A stretch of 59,269 bases of DNA from Porticoccaceae bacterium (GCA_018069525.1 JAGPUQ010000010.1:1-59269); one strand, 5' to 3'. Positions 1 through 8,916 are shown, counted from the stretch's first letter. Program-made: numbers and translations. Notes: a model not told the origin generated them from the sequence alone.

Positions 1-187
1 GATGATAGTGATTATCCATTAAACAGTAGGCATGACAGACCCAGTTATAGGTGTCACAGACACGCTCCAATACAGATAAAAACGCTAGCCTGTCATCATC
101 GTCTTCATAGATTGCTTCCCGACGATCACCTCGCGAGGTGACGTGATACAGCGCTCCGGCAAATTCCAGCCTAAGGGGTCTGGCCAT
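1..187 (-). pseudogene. RAYT transposase, N-terminal fragment (cut by window edge)
   Basis: Read on the minus strand from an ATG at 187, this encodes MARPLRLEFAGALYHVTSRG and continues to CLMDNHYH at the window edge. That is the typical start of a REP-associated tyrosine transposase (Y1/IS200-like, HUH superfamily). These single-strand nucleases act on REP-type hairpins. The sequence stops at position 1 exactly inside the HUH motif (H-Y-H), so only about 62 codons are visible. The matching C-terminal part lies on the opposite strand from about 264. Either a whole second RAYT copy continues to the left, or this is half of a gene split by inversion. Family recognition is firm; intact or broken is not decidable here. 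Confidence 0.75.
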
Positions 188-235
188 AGTTGTATTGAAT
201 CGATATTAATAGAACAGCAAGGCTAGCAAAATCAA

Positions 236-262
236 AATCATAAATCAAAGACCTGACCCCGT
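236..262 (+). repeat. RAYT-associated direct repeat, copy 1
   Basis: A 27-bp sequence with core AAATCAAAGACCTGACCCC that is identical to 921-947. In the second copy it encodes the last residues and stop of the RAYT gene (NHKSKT-stop). Here it lies immediately before the truncated gene, as if left by the end of another copy. The GGGGTCAGGTCTTTGATTT-type sequence is commonly found flanking RAYT genes. Confidence 0.7.
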
Positions 263-263
263 C

Positions 264-941
264 TTGTGCTATCACTATCATCTCCTGATTGAAACACCCG
301 ATTCGAATCTGTCTAAAGGCATGCGTCAGCTTAATGGGATGTATACCCAAGCTTTCAATCGCATGAATAACCGGGTAGGGCACGTATTTCAAGGTCGCTA
401 TAAAGCCATACTGGTAGAAAAGGACAGTTACCTACTGGAACTGTCCCGTTATATTGTTCTCAACCCGGTACGTGCAAATATGGTGCGTTCAGCCAAAGAA
501 TGGCCCTGGAGTAGTTATCGATCGACCGTAGGGGCAGTTAAAGGACTAAGCTGTTTAAATACCGAATGGCTACTCGCCGCCTTCGCAAAACGAAAATCGG
601 TAGCCATTGAGAAATATAAACAATTTGTAGCGCAAGGAACGGGCCAGCTATCACCATGGGATATGTTGCGAAAGCAGATGTATCTCGGTAGCGACAAATT
701 TGTAGAAGAAATGCAGGCGTTAATCGACGGAGACAAAGAGCTGAGCGAGATTCCGTCATCACAAAGACGGCCAGCGCCTAAACCCCTGGCTGAGTATAAA
801 AACGCAAGCGAGGATCGAAATACAGCTATCATTAGCGCGTATAAGAGTGGTGGGTATACCTTGAAGGAAATAGGGGATTACTTTGGACTGCATTATGCAT
901 CGGTGAGCGGTATTATAAGAAATCATAAATCAAAGACCTGA
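264..941 (+). pseudogene. RAYT transposase lacking its N-terminus
   Basis: The 225 residues begin at the HUH motif (CYHYHLLIETP) and continue with LNGMYTQAFNR, GHVFQGRYKAILVEKD and SRYIVLNPVRA, all typical of the RAYT/Y1 transposase family, where the last stretch carries the expected catalytic tyrosine. The C-terminus (GYTLKEIGDYFGLHYASVSGI) is a helix-turn-helix-like tail. Family members start about 60 residues earlier with MARPLRL, a segment found here only on the opposite strand at 1-187. No ribosome-binding site precedes 264; a 27-bp copy of the gene's own 3' end does instead. I therefore call it 5'-truncated and probably inactive. Confidence 0.75.
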
Positions 942-947
942 CCCCGT
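921..947 (+). repeat. RAYT-associated direct repeat, copy 2
   Basis: Exact 27-bp match to 236-262, overlapping the 3' end and stop codon of the plus-strand RAYT fragment. Confidence 0.7.
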
Positions 948-954
948 TTTGCTC

Positions 955-974
955 TAAATCAAAGACCTGACCCC
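955..974 (+). repeat. RAYT-associated direct repeat, copy 3 (short)
   Basis: TAAATCAAAGACCTGACCCC repeats the core of the two longer copies, 34 bp downstream of copy 2. Downstream of it nothing recognisable is seen until hflK. Confidence 0.7.
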
Positions 975-1072
975 CTTTTGCTCCTGTTTTTGTTTTACAT
1001 TGCAAATAGACAAGCTAACCTAATATAGTAGGGAGCTGCCAATTTTGGCCGTTCCTAATTAAAGGCGATCTA

Positions 1073-2149
1073 ATGCCATCCCAACATGATGATTCTGTTA
1101 CCCAATGGGGGTCTCGACCCCAATCACCACCTGATATTGACGAAGTAATTAGGCAAGCCGGTGATAGATTAAAAAGTTTATTCGCGGGAGGTGGTTCTGG
1201 AAACAACTCAGGTGGCGGTTTTGGCAGATTGTTTGCCTATGCCACCTTACTGCTGATTGCCCTAAGTGTATGGTCCGCCTATTACACCGTGCCCAGTGAT
1301 TCGGTTGCCGTGGTGCAGCGCTTTGGCATGTATCTCAAAGAAGTACCGCCGGGCTTACATTTTAAGCTGCCTTTTGGCGTTGATAACGCCACGATTGTTC
1401 CTGTCAAACGGCAGTTGAAGCAGGAGTTTGGTTTTGCCACACCGGGTGCTCGTGATCCTTACCAGGGCGCGCGCGATGGTGGGCGGGAAACCCAGATGGT
1501 CACCGGTGACCTTAATGCCGCATTGGTGGAATGGGTCGTTCAATATCGCATATCAGACCCGGTTAAATTTTTGTTTGAAGTGCGTGAACCCGGTGAAACC
1601 CTGCGCTATGTATCGGAATCGGTGATGCGTGAAGTGGTCGGTGATAGAACCGTGGACGAAGTGATTACCATTGGCCGCCAGGAAATTGAAATTGAAGCGC
1701 TGGTCAAGATGCAGGAGCTATCGACCAAGTATGTCATGGGCATTAGCATTGATCAGGTGCAGTTAAAAAATATTAATCCCCCCAAACCTGTGCAGGAATC
1801 ATTTAACGAGGTGAATCAGGCGCAACAATCGAAAGAAAAACTTATTAACGAGGCGCGGCGCGAATATAACAAAGTGATTCCCCTGGCGGAGGGCGAAAAG
1901 GATCAACGCATTCGTGAGGCTGATGGTTATAGGCTCAAGCGTATCAATGAAGCCGAAGGCGATGCCCTGCGATTCAATGCGCTGTTTACTGAATACCAAA
2001 AAGCTCCGGAGGTAACTCGCCGTCGCATTTACATTGAAACCATGCAAGATGTCATGCCGAGAATAGAATCAAAAGTATTGATGGACGATGCCATGTCGGG
2101 GCTGTTGCCGTTACTTAATTTAAATGAGCAAGCGGAGCGTCAACAATGA
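1073..2149 (+). CDS. hflK: FtsH protease modulator HflK
   Basis: This is a 358-residue SPFH/band-7 protein. With HflC it forms the inner-membrane complex that surrounds and restrains the FtsH (HflB) protease. It has a short Gly/Asn-rich cytoplasmic N-terminus, one membrane segment at about residues 50-66 (FAYATLLLIALSVWSAYY), then the periplasmic band-7 domain starting SDSVAVVQRFG and a charged coiled-coil (NEARREYNKVIPLAEGEKDQRI). Length is slightly under the E. coli protein. The stop overlaps the hflC start by 4 bp (ATGA), so the two are translationally coupled. The usual partners hfq and hflX are not directly upstream; a RAYT element lies there instead. Confidence 0.95.
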   Translation: MPSQHDDSVTQWGSRPQSPPDIDEVIRQAGDRLKSLFAGGGSGNNSGGGFGRLFAYATLLLIALSVWSAYYTVPSDSVAVVQRFGMYLKEVPPGLHFKLPFGVDNATIVPVKRQLKQEFGFATPGARDPYQGARDGGRETQMVTGDLNAALVEWVVQYRISDPVKFLFEVREPGETLRYVSESVMREVVGDRTVDEVITIGRQEIEIEALVKMQELSTKYVMGISIDQVQLKNINPPKPVQESFNEVNQAQQSKEKLINEARREYNKVIPLAEGEKDQRIREADGYRLKRINEAEGDALRFNALFTEYQKAPEVTRRRIYIETMQDVMPRIESKVLMDDAMSGLLPLLNLNEQAERQQ

Positions 2150-3132
2150 AAAATGTAACCTTATTTGGGATATCCGCCATTGCCCTTGTTGGTGTGTTTG
2201 TCTTAGGAAGCTCGATTTACACCGTCGATGAAGTCGAGCAAGTCATCATTACCCAGTTTGGCAAGCCGGTGGGTGAACCTGTCACTACGGCAGGTCTTAA
2301 ATTCAAAACGCCCTTTATTCAGGAAGTTAATCCCATCGACAAGCGTGTACTGGAATGGGATGGTGCGCCTTCTGATATGCCGACCAAGGACAAATTGTAT
2401 ATTTCTGTCGACCTGTTTGCCCGCTGGAGAATTGTTGATCCGCTACAGTATTTTTTGCGCTTGCGTGATGAGCGCAGTGCACAATCAAGGTTGGACGATA
2501 TCCTCGGCAGTGAAACCCGTAATGCCGTGGCCAAACACGAATTAATTGAAATCATTCGCACCACCAAAGATCGTGTGCCACTGCTGGATACGGCTCTTGG
2601 GGATACTGTTTTACCTTCTACAGAAAAGGGCCTTAACATGGGCGCATTAGTGCCTATTGAAAAAGGGCGTAAGTTAGTAGAACAGGAAATATTCAAAGCA
2701 GCGGCGGAGAAAGTGGGTGTGTTTGGTATTGAGCTGTTGGATATCCGTTTTAAACGCATCAACTACAACGCAAGTGTACGCCCTAAAATTTATGACAGAA
2801 TGATTAGCGAACGTAGGCAGATCGCTGAACGGTTTTTGTCTGAAGGCAATGGCGAAGCGGCAAGAATACGGGGTAACCGGGTACGCGACCTTAACAAAAT
2901 TCAATCCGAAGCCTATCGTCAGGTAGAAGAAATACGTGGCCTGGCCGATGCCAAGGCAACCGAAATTTATGCGAGTGCCTACAATCAAAGCCCCCAGGCC
3001 GTGGAGTTTTATGAGTTCACACGCACTATGGCTTCCTACCCCGCTATTATCGGTGAAAGTACCACCATCGTGCTATCGACCGACAGCGATCTTTTCAAGT
3101 TCCTTAAAGGAATGAGTCCTAACAAGGAATAA
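2146..3132 (+). CDS. hflC: FtsH protease modulator HflC
   Basis: This 328-residue SPFH/band-7 protein is the partner of HflK. An N-terminal signal anchor (about residues 4-22, LFGISAIALVGVFVLGSS) is followed by the band-7 domain (EVEQVIITQFGKPV) and the conserved ERRQIAERFLSEGNGEA region. The C-terminus is typical (FEFTRTM-like ATMASYPAI stretch, then STDSDLFKFL). It starts inside the hflK stop codon and is followed by a strong hairpin terminator, so hflKC is a two-gene operon here. It is not followed by hisZ-purA as in many gammaproteobacteria. Confidence 0.95.
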   Translation: MKNVTLFGISAIALVGVFVLGSSIYTVDEVEQVIITQFGKPVGEPVTTAGLKFKTPFIQEVNPIDKRVLEWDGAPSDMPTKDKLYISVDLFARWRIVDPLQYFLRLRDERSAQSRLDDILGSETRNAVAKHELIEIIRTTKDRVPLLDTALGDTVLPSTEKGLNMGALVPIEKGRKLVEQEIFKAAAEKVGVFGIELLDIRFKRINYNASVRPKIYDRMISERRQIAERFLSEGNGEAARIRGNRVRDLNKIQSEAYRQVEEIRGLADAKATEIYASAYNQSPQAVEFYEFTRTMASYPAIIGESTTIVLSTDSDLFKFLKGMSPNKE

Positions 3133-3187
3133 TGCATCCGGTAAATGGAGGCGCTTATGAAAAGGAATAAGGGTCAAAAGTTGAAGT

Positions 3188-3220
3188 AAAAAAGCCCCAC
3201 CTGAAGAGGCGGGGCTTTTT
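3188..3220. terminator. Bidirectional intrinsic terminator between hflC and katG
   Basis: The hairpin AAAAAAGCCCC-ACCT-gaag-AGG-C-GGGGCTTTTT has one A/C mismatch and is flanked by an A run on one side and a T run on the other. It can end both the hflKC and the convergent katG transcripts. Confidence 0.85.
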
Positions 3221-3272
3221 AGTTGAACAACTAGCGTACCCGGGCACGATCTCCCGGGCATTTCGTTCTTCA

Positions 3273-5501
3273 TCAGATGTCGAAGCGATCGTTGTTCATC
3301 ACCTTTGACCAGGCTTTGACGAAGTCATCGATGAACTTCTTCTCGCCATCGTCAGAAGCATAAGCTTCAGCGACTGCTCTGAGCTCTGAGTTGGAACCGA
3401 ACACCAGGTCGACAGGTGTCGCAGTCCATTTCAGCTCGCCGCTGTTGCGGTCACGCCCCTCGTACACGCCTGTTGATTTCGATGGTGCCCACTTAGTGGA
3501 CATACTGAGCAGGTTGACGAAGAAGTCGTTACTGAGCTGTCCAGGCCTGTCGGTAAACACACCATGCTTTGAACCGCCGGCATTCGCGCCTATTGCACGC
3601 ATACCGCCGACCAGTGCGGTCATCTCCGGTACGGTCAGGTTCAGTAAGTCTGCCTTCTCGACCAGCATGTTTGCCGGAGAGCCGTAAGCGCCTTCGTTGT
3701 AGTAGTTACGAAAGGCATCAGCCTTTGGTTCCAGTACGGCGAACGAGTGCACATCGGTCATCTGCTGCGTCGCATCACCGCGACCCGGTGTGAATGGAAC
3801 CGTGATCTTGTGACCGGCATCACTGGCGGCTTTCTCTATCGCTGCAGCGCCGCCCAGTACGATCAGGTCAGCCATGGATACCTTGCTGCCGGAGTCCTTC
3901 TGGATCGTCTCCAGTTCCTTCAGGACCTTGGCCAGTTCTTGCGGGTCGTTGGCTTGCCAGTTCTTCTGTGGAGCCAGGCGTATGTGCGCGCCATTGGCGC
4001 CTCCGCGCATGTCTGAGCCACGATAGGTAGATGCTGATGCCCATGCGGCTCTGACCAGCTCAGGTACGGTCAAACCGGATTCCAGGATCTGGGCTTTCAG
4101 CTTGCCAACCTCTCTATCACTTATTTTGTGATCGGCAGCCGGAACCGGATCCTGCCATACGAATACTTCTTTCGGTATCTCACTGCCCAGATAGCGGGTA
4201 CGCGGACCCAGGTCACGATGAGTGAGCTTGAACCAGGCTTTCGCGAATGCCATGTCGAACTCTTTCGGGTTCTTCAGGAAGCGCTCGGCGATCTTACGGA
4301 AGCCGGGATCTTCCTTCAGCGCCAGGTCTGTCGTCAGCATGATCGGCGGATTGCGTTTGCCCTTGACGTGGGCATCCGGTACCGCAGATTGTGCATGTTC
4401 ATCGGTCGGCACCCACACAGTTGCACCAGCGGGAGTCTCCTGTTTTTTCCATTCGAATCTGAACAGGTTGTCGAGGAACAGGATCGACCATGCGGTAGGC
4501 GTCTGGGTCCAGGCGCCTTCCAGACCGCTGGTGACAGTGTCTTCAGCATTGCCTTTGCCACACTTGCTCTTCCAGCCGAGTCCCTGTTCTTCGATAGCGG
4601 CGGCGGCAGGCTCGGGGCCTACGCAGTCAGCTTTCCTGGCACCGTGAACCTTGCCCAGGGTATGTCCACCGGCGATCAACGCTACGATTTCTTCATCGTT
4701 CATTGCCATGCGGCCGAATGATTCACGTATGTCGTGGGCCGCAGAGACCGGATCGAGATTGCCACTGGGACCTTCCGGGTTCACATAGATCAGCCCCATT
4801 TGCAGTGCCGCCAGGGGCTTTTCGAGTTTGCCGTCCTTGCCGTAACGTTTGTCATTACCAAGCATCTTGGTCTCAGGGCCCCAGTACACCAGGTCAGATT
4901 CCCAGTCGTCCACTCGACCACCAGCAAAGCCCAGGGTTTCGAAACCCATGGATTCCAGTGCGACGTTACCGGCCAGGATCATCAGGTCGGCCCAGGAGAC
5001 ATTACGCCCGTACTTTTGTTTGACTGGCCATAGTAGGCGGCGGGCCTTGTCGAGATTGGCATTATCAGGCCAGCTGTTGAGTGGTTCGAATCGTTGTTGA
5101 CCGCCATCGGCACCGCCACGTCCGTCATGCACGCGGTAGGTTCCTGCGCTGTGCCAGGCCATCCTGATCATCAGGCCGCCATAGTGACCCCAGTCCGCAG
5201 GCCACCAGTCCTGTGAGGTGGTCAGGGTTTTTTCGAGGTCCGCTTTGAGGGCCTGCTGATCGACGCTGCTGAAGGCCTCGGCATAGTCGAAGTCATCACC
5301 GTATGTATTGGATTTTTCGTCGTGATCACGTAGCGAGTCGAGATCCACCTGGTCAGGCCACCAGAAGCTGTTTGGTTTGGCCTTGCCACTGAACAGGTTT
5401 TCGGACCAGGCTGCTGGTGATAGCGTGGCTGTCATAGCTGTGATGGCTGAGACGGCAACGATCAAAGGTGAGATTCTTTTAAGCATCCTTTTAAACATCA
5501 T
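3273..5501 (-). CDS. katG: Catalase-peroxidase KatG with a signal peptide
   Basis: This 742-residue bifunctional haem enzyme removes hydrogen peroxide. The distal triad is seen as R113, W116 and H117 in [12 protein letters not shown]239 and M265 are placed to form the Trp-Tyr-Met crosslink of the family. The proximal haem ligand is H280 in [11 protein letters not shown] degenerate second peroxidase-like domain follows, as usual. The N-terminus ([28 protein letters not shown]) is a classical Sec signal peptide, absent from cytoplasmic KatG, so export to the periplasm is inferred, as for KatP-type enzymes. The start is backed by GAGGAG just upstream. It is monocistronic; no OxyR gene is adjacent. 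Confidence 0.95.
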   Translation of the reverse strand: MMFKRMLKRISPLIVAVSAITAMTATLSPAAWSENLFSGKAKPNSFWWPDQVDLDSLRDHDEKSNTYGDDFDYAEAFSSVDQQALKADLEKTLTTSQDWWPADWGHYGGLMIRMAWHSAGTYRVHDGRGGADGGQQRFEPLNSWPDNANLDKARRLLWPVKQKYGRNVSWADLMILAGNVALESMGFETLGFAGGRVDDWESDLVYWGPETKMLGNDKRYGKDGKLEKPLAALQMGLIYVNPEGPSGNLDPVSAAHDIRESFGRMAMNDEEIVALIAGGHTLGKVHGARKADCVGPEPAAAAIEEQGLGWKSKCGKGNAEDTVTSGLEGAWTQTPTAWSILFLDNLFRFEWKKQETPAGATVWVPTDEHAQSAVPDAHVKGKRNPPIMLTTDLALKEDPGFRKIAERFLKNPKEFDMAFAKAWFKLTHRDLGPRTRYLGSEIPKEVFVWQDPVPAADHKISDREVGKLKAQILESGLTVPELVRAAWASASTYRGSDMRGGANGAHIRLAPQKNWQANDPQELAKVLKELETIQKDSGSKVSMADLIVLGGAAAIEKAASDAGHKITVPFTPGRGDATQQMTDVHSFAVLEPKADAFRNYYNEGAYGSPANMLVEKADLLNLTVPEMTALVGGMRAIGANAGGSKHGVFTDRPGQLSNDFFVNLLSMSTKWAPSKSTGVYEGRDRNSGELKWTATPVDLVFGSNSELRAVAEAYASDDGEKKFIDDFVKAWSKVMNNDRFDI

Positions 5502-5572
5502 TTATCTCCTCATACTCGTGTTGTTTGTGAATTTAACAGATTCCTGTCAGATGGTTTTATTCCCTACCAAAC

Positions 5573-5640
5573 AATAACCGCACTCAATAACCGCACTCAA
5601 TAACGGGCACTTAATAACGACACTCAATAACGACAGCCTC
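5573..5640. repeat. Short tandem repeat, 13-14 bp x 5
   Basis: Five diverging units of the type AATAACCGCACTC follow each other in the katG upstream region (5573-5585, 5586-5598, 5599-5612, 5613-5625, 5626-5640). The first two are identical. Confidence 0.85.
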
Positions 5641-5710
5641 TATTTAGGGCTAACGATAGCCTCAATTTGGATTTAGCCATATAGAAGTGATTAGGTATAG
5701 CTATCTCAGG

Positions 5711-5738
5711 TCTATATTTAGTCTAGACCAAATATAGA
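5711..5738. promoter_or_regulatory. 28-bp near-perfect palindrome, candidate operator
   Basis: Arms TCTATATTT (5711-5719) and AAATATAGA (5730-5738) flank a central GTCTAGAC palindrome. Only the A5720/C5729 pair is mismatched. It lies in the 395-bp gap between divergent katG and the ene-reductase gene, about 160 bp from the latter. It does not fit a full four-part OxyR site as far as I can see. The rest of the gap holds the tandem repeat and no gene. Confidence 0.5.
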
Positions 5739-5896
5739 TGAAGTCTAGAGTAAAAAAAGTACAAAAGGCTGGGAACCCCCCCCTAAACAACGGGGGCCAG
5801 ACTGCGGGCTGAATAGATCGAAGTACAGCCGTGTTATGCTGACTTTAAATATTTATCACCGTGATTTTACGCTCAATAAGTTAAGGAGTTAGATTG

Positions 5897-7024
5897 ATGT
5901 CCGCCGATACCGACGCGCTGTTTACACCCTTCACCATCAACAAAATGGAATTGCCTAACCGGGTGGTGATGGCTCCGATGACCCGAAATTTTTCCCCCGA
6001 CAATATTCCCGGCGACAATGTCGCGGCCTATTATCGCCGCCGTGCGGAAGGTGGGGCAGGCTTAATTATTACCGAGGGCACTTACGTTAACCATCCTTCG
6101 GCAGGGGCTTATGAAAATGTTCCGTTTTTCTATGGCGACGAAGCCCTGGCGGGATGGAAAAAGGTAGTTGACGAGGTTCATGCTGTCGGGGGAAAAATTG
6201 CACCCCAGTTATGGCACACCGGCATTATGCGCGGTGTTGGAGGGGAGGGCATGACGATGGAACCCTATCCCGATGCTCCTGCCTGTGGTCCCTCAGGCTT
6301 GCTGATGCCCGGTAAGGAGATTGGTCACACCATGAGTTTGGATGATATTCAAAAAGTGGTAGCGGCTTACGTGCAGGGAGCGGTGGATGCCAGGGCACTT
6401 GGTTTTGATTGCGTTGAAATACACGGTGCCCACGGCTATATGGTTGATCAGTTTTTCTGGGAGGGTACCAATCAGCGCGACGATGCTTACGGCGGTAGTT
6501 TGGCGAAGCGAACCCAGTTTGCTGTAGATATTGTGAGTGGTATTCGAGCAAAAGTGGGACCTGACTTCCCCATTATTTTTCGTTTTTCCCAGTGGAAGTT
6601 GATGGATTATCACGCTCGGCTCGCCAATAATCCCGAAGAGTTAGAGCAGTTCCTCAAACCTCTGAGTGCTGCCGGCGTGGATGCCTTTCACTGTAGTACA
6701 CGGCGTTTCTGGCAGCCCGAGTTCGAAGGTTCCGACCTTAATCTCGCTGGCTGGACCAAGAAAATTACGGGTAAACCTTGTATTACCGTCGGTAGTATTA
6801 GCCTGGAAGAGGACTTCCTCGATGAAAAGGCGCGAGGTATTTCCGAGCATTCCGAGCCTGCATCTATTGGTAATTTGGCGACACGGTTGCAGCGTGGCGA
6901 TTTTGATCTGGTTGCCGTAGGTCGTTCAATAATATCCAACCCGGATTGGCCCAAGCTGATCAAATCAGGACAGGAGAGCCAGTTACGGGCTTATGACAAA
7001 AGTGATCTGGTGACGCTTGATTAG
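5897..7024 (+). CDS. Old Yellow Enzyme-family NADH:flavin oxidoreductase
   Basis: This 375-residue FMN-binding TIM barrel of the OYE family reduces activated C=C bonds (enones, enoyl esters) with NAD(P)H. Visible features are the N-terminal LFTPFTINKMELPNRVVMAPMTR, the substrate-anion-binding pair in EIHGAHGYMVDQFF, the ring YGGSLAKR, and the C-terminal phosphate-binding GRSIISNPDWP. A TTG precedes the ATG at 5897; I choose ATG because AAGGAG sits 8 bases before it. It stands first in a plus-strand pair with a crotonase gene. Substrate is unknown; the neighbourhood suggests unsaturated acyl or cyclic ketone catabolism. Confidence 0.88.
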   Translation: MSADTDALFTPFTINKMELPNRVVMAPMTRNFSPDNIPGDNVAAYYRRRAEGGAGLIITEGTYVNHPSAGAYENVPFFYGDEALAGWKKVVDEVHAVGGKIAPQLWHTGIMRGVGGEGMTMEPYPDAPACGPSGLLMPGKEIGHTMSLDDIQKVVAAYVQGAVDARALGFDCVEIHGAHGYMVDQFFWEGTNQRDDAYGGSLAKRTQFAVDIVSGIRAKVGPDFPIIFRFSQWKLMDYHARLANNPEELEQFLKPLSAAGVDAFHCSTRRFWQPEFEGSDLNLAGWTKKITGKPCITVGSISLEEDFLDEKARGISEHSEPASIGNLATRLQRGDFDLVAVGRSIISNPDWPKLIKSGQESQLRAYDKSDLVTLD

Positions 7025-7158
7025 ATAGACGGTTACAGTCTTCCCGATGAGAGATACTTATCCTTAATTGAGAAGGCCGCGCTAATATTTCCTACTAAGG
7101 CTAACTCTGCAATCCCCTTTTGTTCGGGTACAACAAAGAACGGTAATAAGGTTTCGCG

Positions 7159-7935
7159 ATGAGTGTTTTAGTAGAAAAAAATGGTCCAGTGACAACGGTC
7201 ATTCTCAACAGGCCGGAGGCGCGAAATGCGGTTGACCGGCCGACGGCAGAAGCTCTGGCAGAGGCTTTCCTGCAGTTCGACGCTGACGAAGAAGCGTTAG
7301 TGGCTGTGTTTTACGGTGCCAACGGTAGCTTCTGCGCTGGGGCTGATCTCAAAGCAATGGCAGACGAGTCGCGGCGTAACCGCATAGCTACGGAAGGGGA
7401 TGGCCCGATGGGGCCGAGTCGTATGTTGTTGTCCAAGCCTGTTGTAGCCGCTGTTTCGGGCTATGCCGTGGCGGGTGGCCTGGAATTGGCACTTTGGTGT
7501 GATATGCGAATCGTTGAGGAAGATGCGATTTTCGGCGTGTTTTGTCGCCGCTGGGGCGTGCCGCTAATTGATGGCGGCACCGTTCGCCTGCCGAGAATTA
7601 TTGGCCTTGGCCGAGCTATGGATTTAATTCTGAGTGGCCGCCCGGTCGCTGCGGAAGAAGCTTATGTGATGGGCCTGGCCAATCGCGTTGTTGCCAGTGG
7701 AACCGCTCGACAGGAAGCGGAAGCGCTGGCCCGTGAAATAGCACAATTCCCGCAACACTGTTTACGTAATGATCGACTCTCTGTTTACGAGCAGCAGGGC
7801 CTTACGTTAGAGGATGCCCTGCGGAACGAGTTTGAGCGCAGCGCAGAATCCTTGTTGGTGGACGGCCTTAAAGGAGCGTCTCAATTTGCAGAAGGCAAGG
7901 GCCGGCACGGCGTATTTGACGAAGATCAGGCATAA
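7159..7935 (+). CDS. Crotonase-family protein (enoyl-CoA hydratase-like)
   Basis: This 258-residue crotonase fold protein binds acyl-CoA and stabilises an oxyanion, here by FCAGADLKAM and AVAGGLELALWCD. One of the two catalytic glutamates of true enoyl-CoA hydratases is kept (in GGLELA), but the second (normally in PEI/PEV) is replaced in IFGVFCRRWGVP. Hydration activity is therefore doubtful, and an isomerase or hydrolase role is possible. It lies 134 bp behind the OYE gene on the same strand. The following 160 bp before the SDR gene hold nothing recognisable. Confidence 0.85.
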   Translation: MSVLVEKNGPVTTVILNRPEARNAVDRPTAEALAEAFLQFDADEEALVAVFYGANGSFCAGADLKAMADESRRNRIATEGDGPMGPSRMLLSKPVVAAVSGYAVAGGLELALWCDMRIVEEDAIFGVFCRRWGVPLIDGGTVRLPRIIGLGRAMDLILSGRPVAAEEAYVMGLANRVVASGTARQEAEALAREIAQFPQHCLRNDRLSVYEQQGLTLEDALRNEFERSAESLLVDGLKGASQFAEGKGRHGVFDEDQA

Positions 7936-8098
7936 AGAAATAAAGGTTGGAAAGCGAACCGGTTGAGCTGCTATTTATCCCAGACCGGTGAGCGTTTTTC
8001 CAGGAGGGCGCTACTACCTTTCAAAACTAATTTACTGGGTGAGTGACGACCACATATATTAAAATTATAAAAAATAAATGCCGTTATTCATCACAGCA

Positions 8099-8851
8099 TT
8101 ATCCCGGTAAATACAAGCCCCCATTTACGTGCAGTGTTTGCCCGGTAACGTAAGACGACTCCTCGGAACAAAAGAACGCAACGGTGCCAGCAATTTCTTC
8201 GGGTTTGCCTGCACGCTCAGCAGGTACCTTTTTAATCATGCCTTCGTAGACCTCGTCGGGTAATACGCCGCGCAAGCGTTCGTGCCAGATAATACCCGGC
8301 GCGATAACGTTGCATGTTACACCGTGCTTAGCTAAATCCAGGGCCACGGAGCGGGTGTAGCCGGTGACGGCGGCTTTGGCTGCGGCGTAGGGGGATTGCC
8401 CCTGACCGGGATGATAAGCGTACATTGAAGCAAAGTTCACCACGCGACCAAAACCCTTGTCCACCATGGCTTTACTAAAAGCCCGAGTTAGATAAAAAGT
8501 GCCATCGGCATTAACCGCCATGACTCTTTTCCAGCTCTTGGTGTCCAGCTCCCAGGGTTCGGCGTTGGCTTGAATACCCGCGTTGTTGATGAGATATGCG
8601 ATGTGAATGCCCTGGTCTGAGAGCTGTTCTGCCAGCGTGGCTATTTGATCTTCTTTGGTGACGTCCAGAGGATAAAAAGTGAACATGGCTTTTTCTTCGA
8701 CACTCAGGAATTCATCGATCCAGGGGTCGATATCCGTAGCCCGGCGATCGGTGCCGATGACGGGTATACCCGCTGCGATTAAACGTTTAGTGATGGCAGT
8801 GCCAAGACCACCGATAGCGCCGGTAACCAGCGCGTGTCCTCTGTTGCTCAT
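8099..8851 (-). CDS. Short-chain dehydrogenase/reductase (FabG-like)
   Basis: This is a 250-residue classical SDR. Cofactor motif TGAIGGLG (TGxxxGxG) lies near the N-terminus, NNAG is at about residue 90, the catalytic YxxxK is YAAAK, and the conserved PG turn is IAPGIIWH. The acidic residue after beta-2 (TDRRA) suggests NAD or mixed use. It probably oxidises a 3-hydroxyacyl-CoA or alcohol. It is the second gene of a minus-strand pair behind a dienoyl-CoA isomerase-type crotonase (65-bp gap), which points to beta-oxidation of an unsaturated acid. Confidence 0.85.
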   Translation of the reverse strand: MSNRGHALVTGAIGGLGTAITKRLIAAGIPVIGTDRRATDIDPWIDEFLSVEEKAMFTFYPLDVTKEDQIATLAEQLSDQGIHIAYLINNAGIQANAEPWELDTKSWKRVMAVNADGTFYLTRAFSKAMVDKGFGRVVNFASMYAYHPGQGQSPYAAAKAAVTGYTRSVALDLAKHGVTCNVIAPGIIWHERLRGVLPDEVYEGMIKKVPAERAGKPEEIAGTVAFFCSEESSYVTGQTLHVNGGLYLPG

Positions 8852-8916
8852 AGTGTTTTCCTGATTACTTAGGTTTATAAATAAATTATTTAATAGCTTG
8901 TTGTGTCGTTGATAAA

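Larger units (their letters stand above)
1..281. repeat. 12-bp inverted repeat framing a possible inverted segment
   Basis: Positions 1-12 (GATGATAGTGAT) are the exact reverse complement of 270-281 (ATCACTATCATC). Both lie in the HUH-motif codons of the two RAYT fragments. Flipping the segment between them joins the fragments in frame (reading MDNHYHLLIE) and would rebuild a full-length RAYT gene of about 285 codons. Confidence 0.6.

Noticed and set aside
171..392. Minus-strand frame of 73 codons across the RAYT junction
   Set aside because: It runs antisense through the conserved RAYT codons and across the repeat, with no family resemblance.
4128..4721. Long open frame antisense to katG (197 codons)
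   Set aside because: It lies wholly opposite a clear katG gene, has no ribosome-binding site or recognisable motif, and reflects the codon bias of the katG strand.
5573..5640. Regularly spaced units suggesting a small CRISPR array
   Set aside because: The units are contiguous, 13-14 bp, without spacers, and no cas genes are present.
5680..5740. OxyR site upstream of katG
   Set aside because: Several ATAG and CTAT tetramers occur, but I could not fit them to the spaced four-part OxyR pattern.
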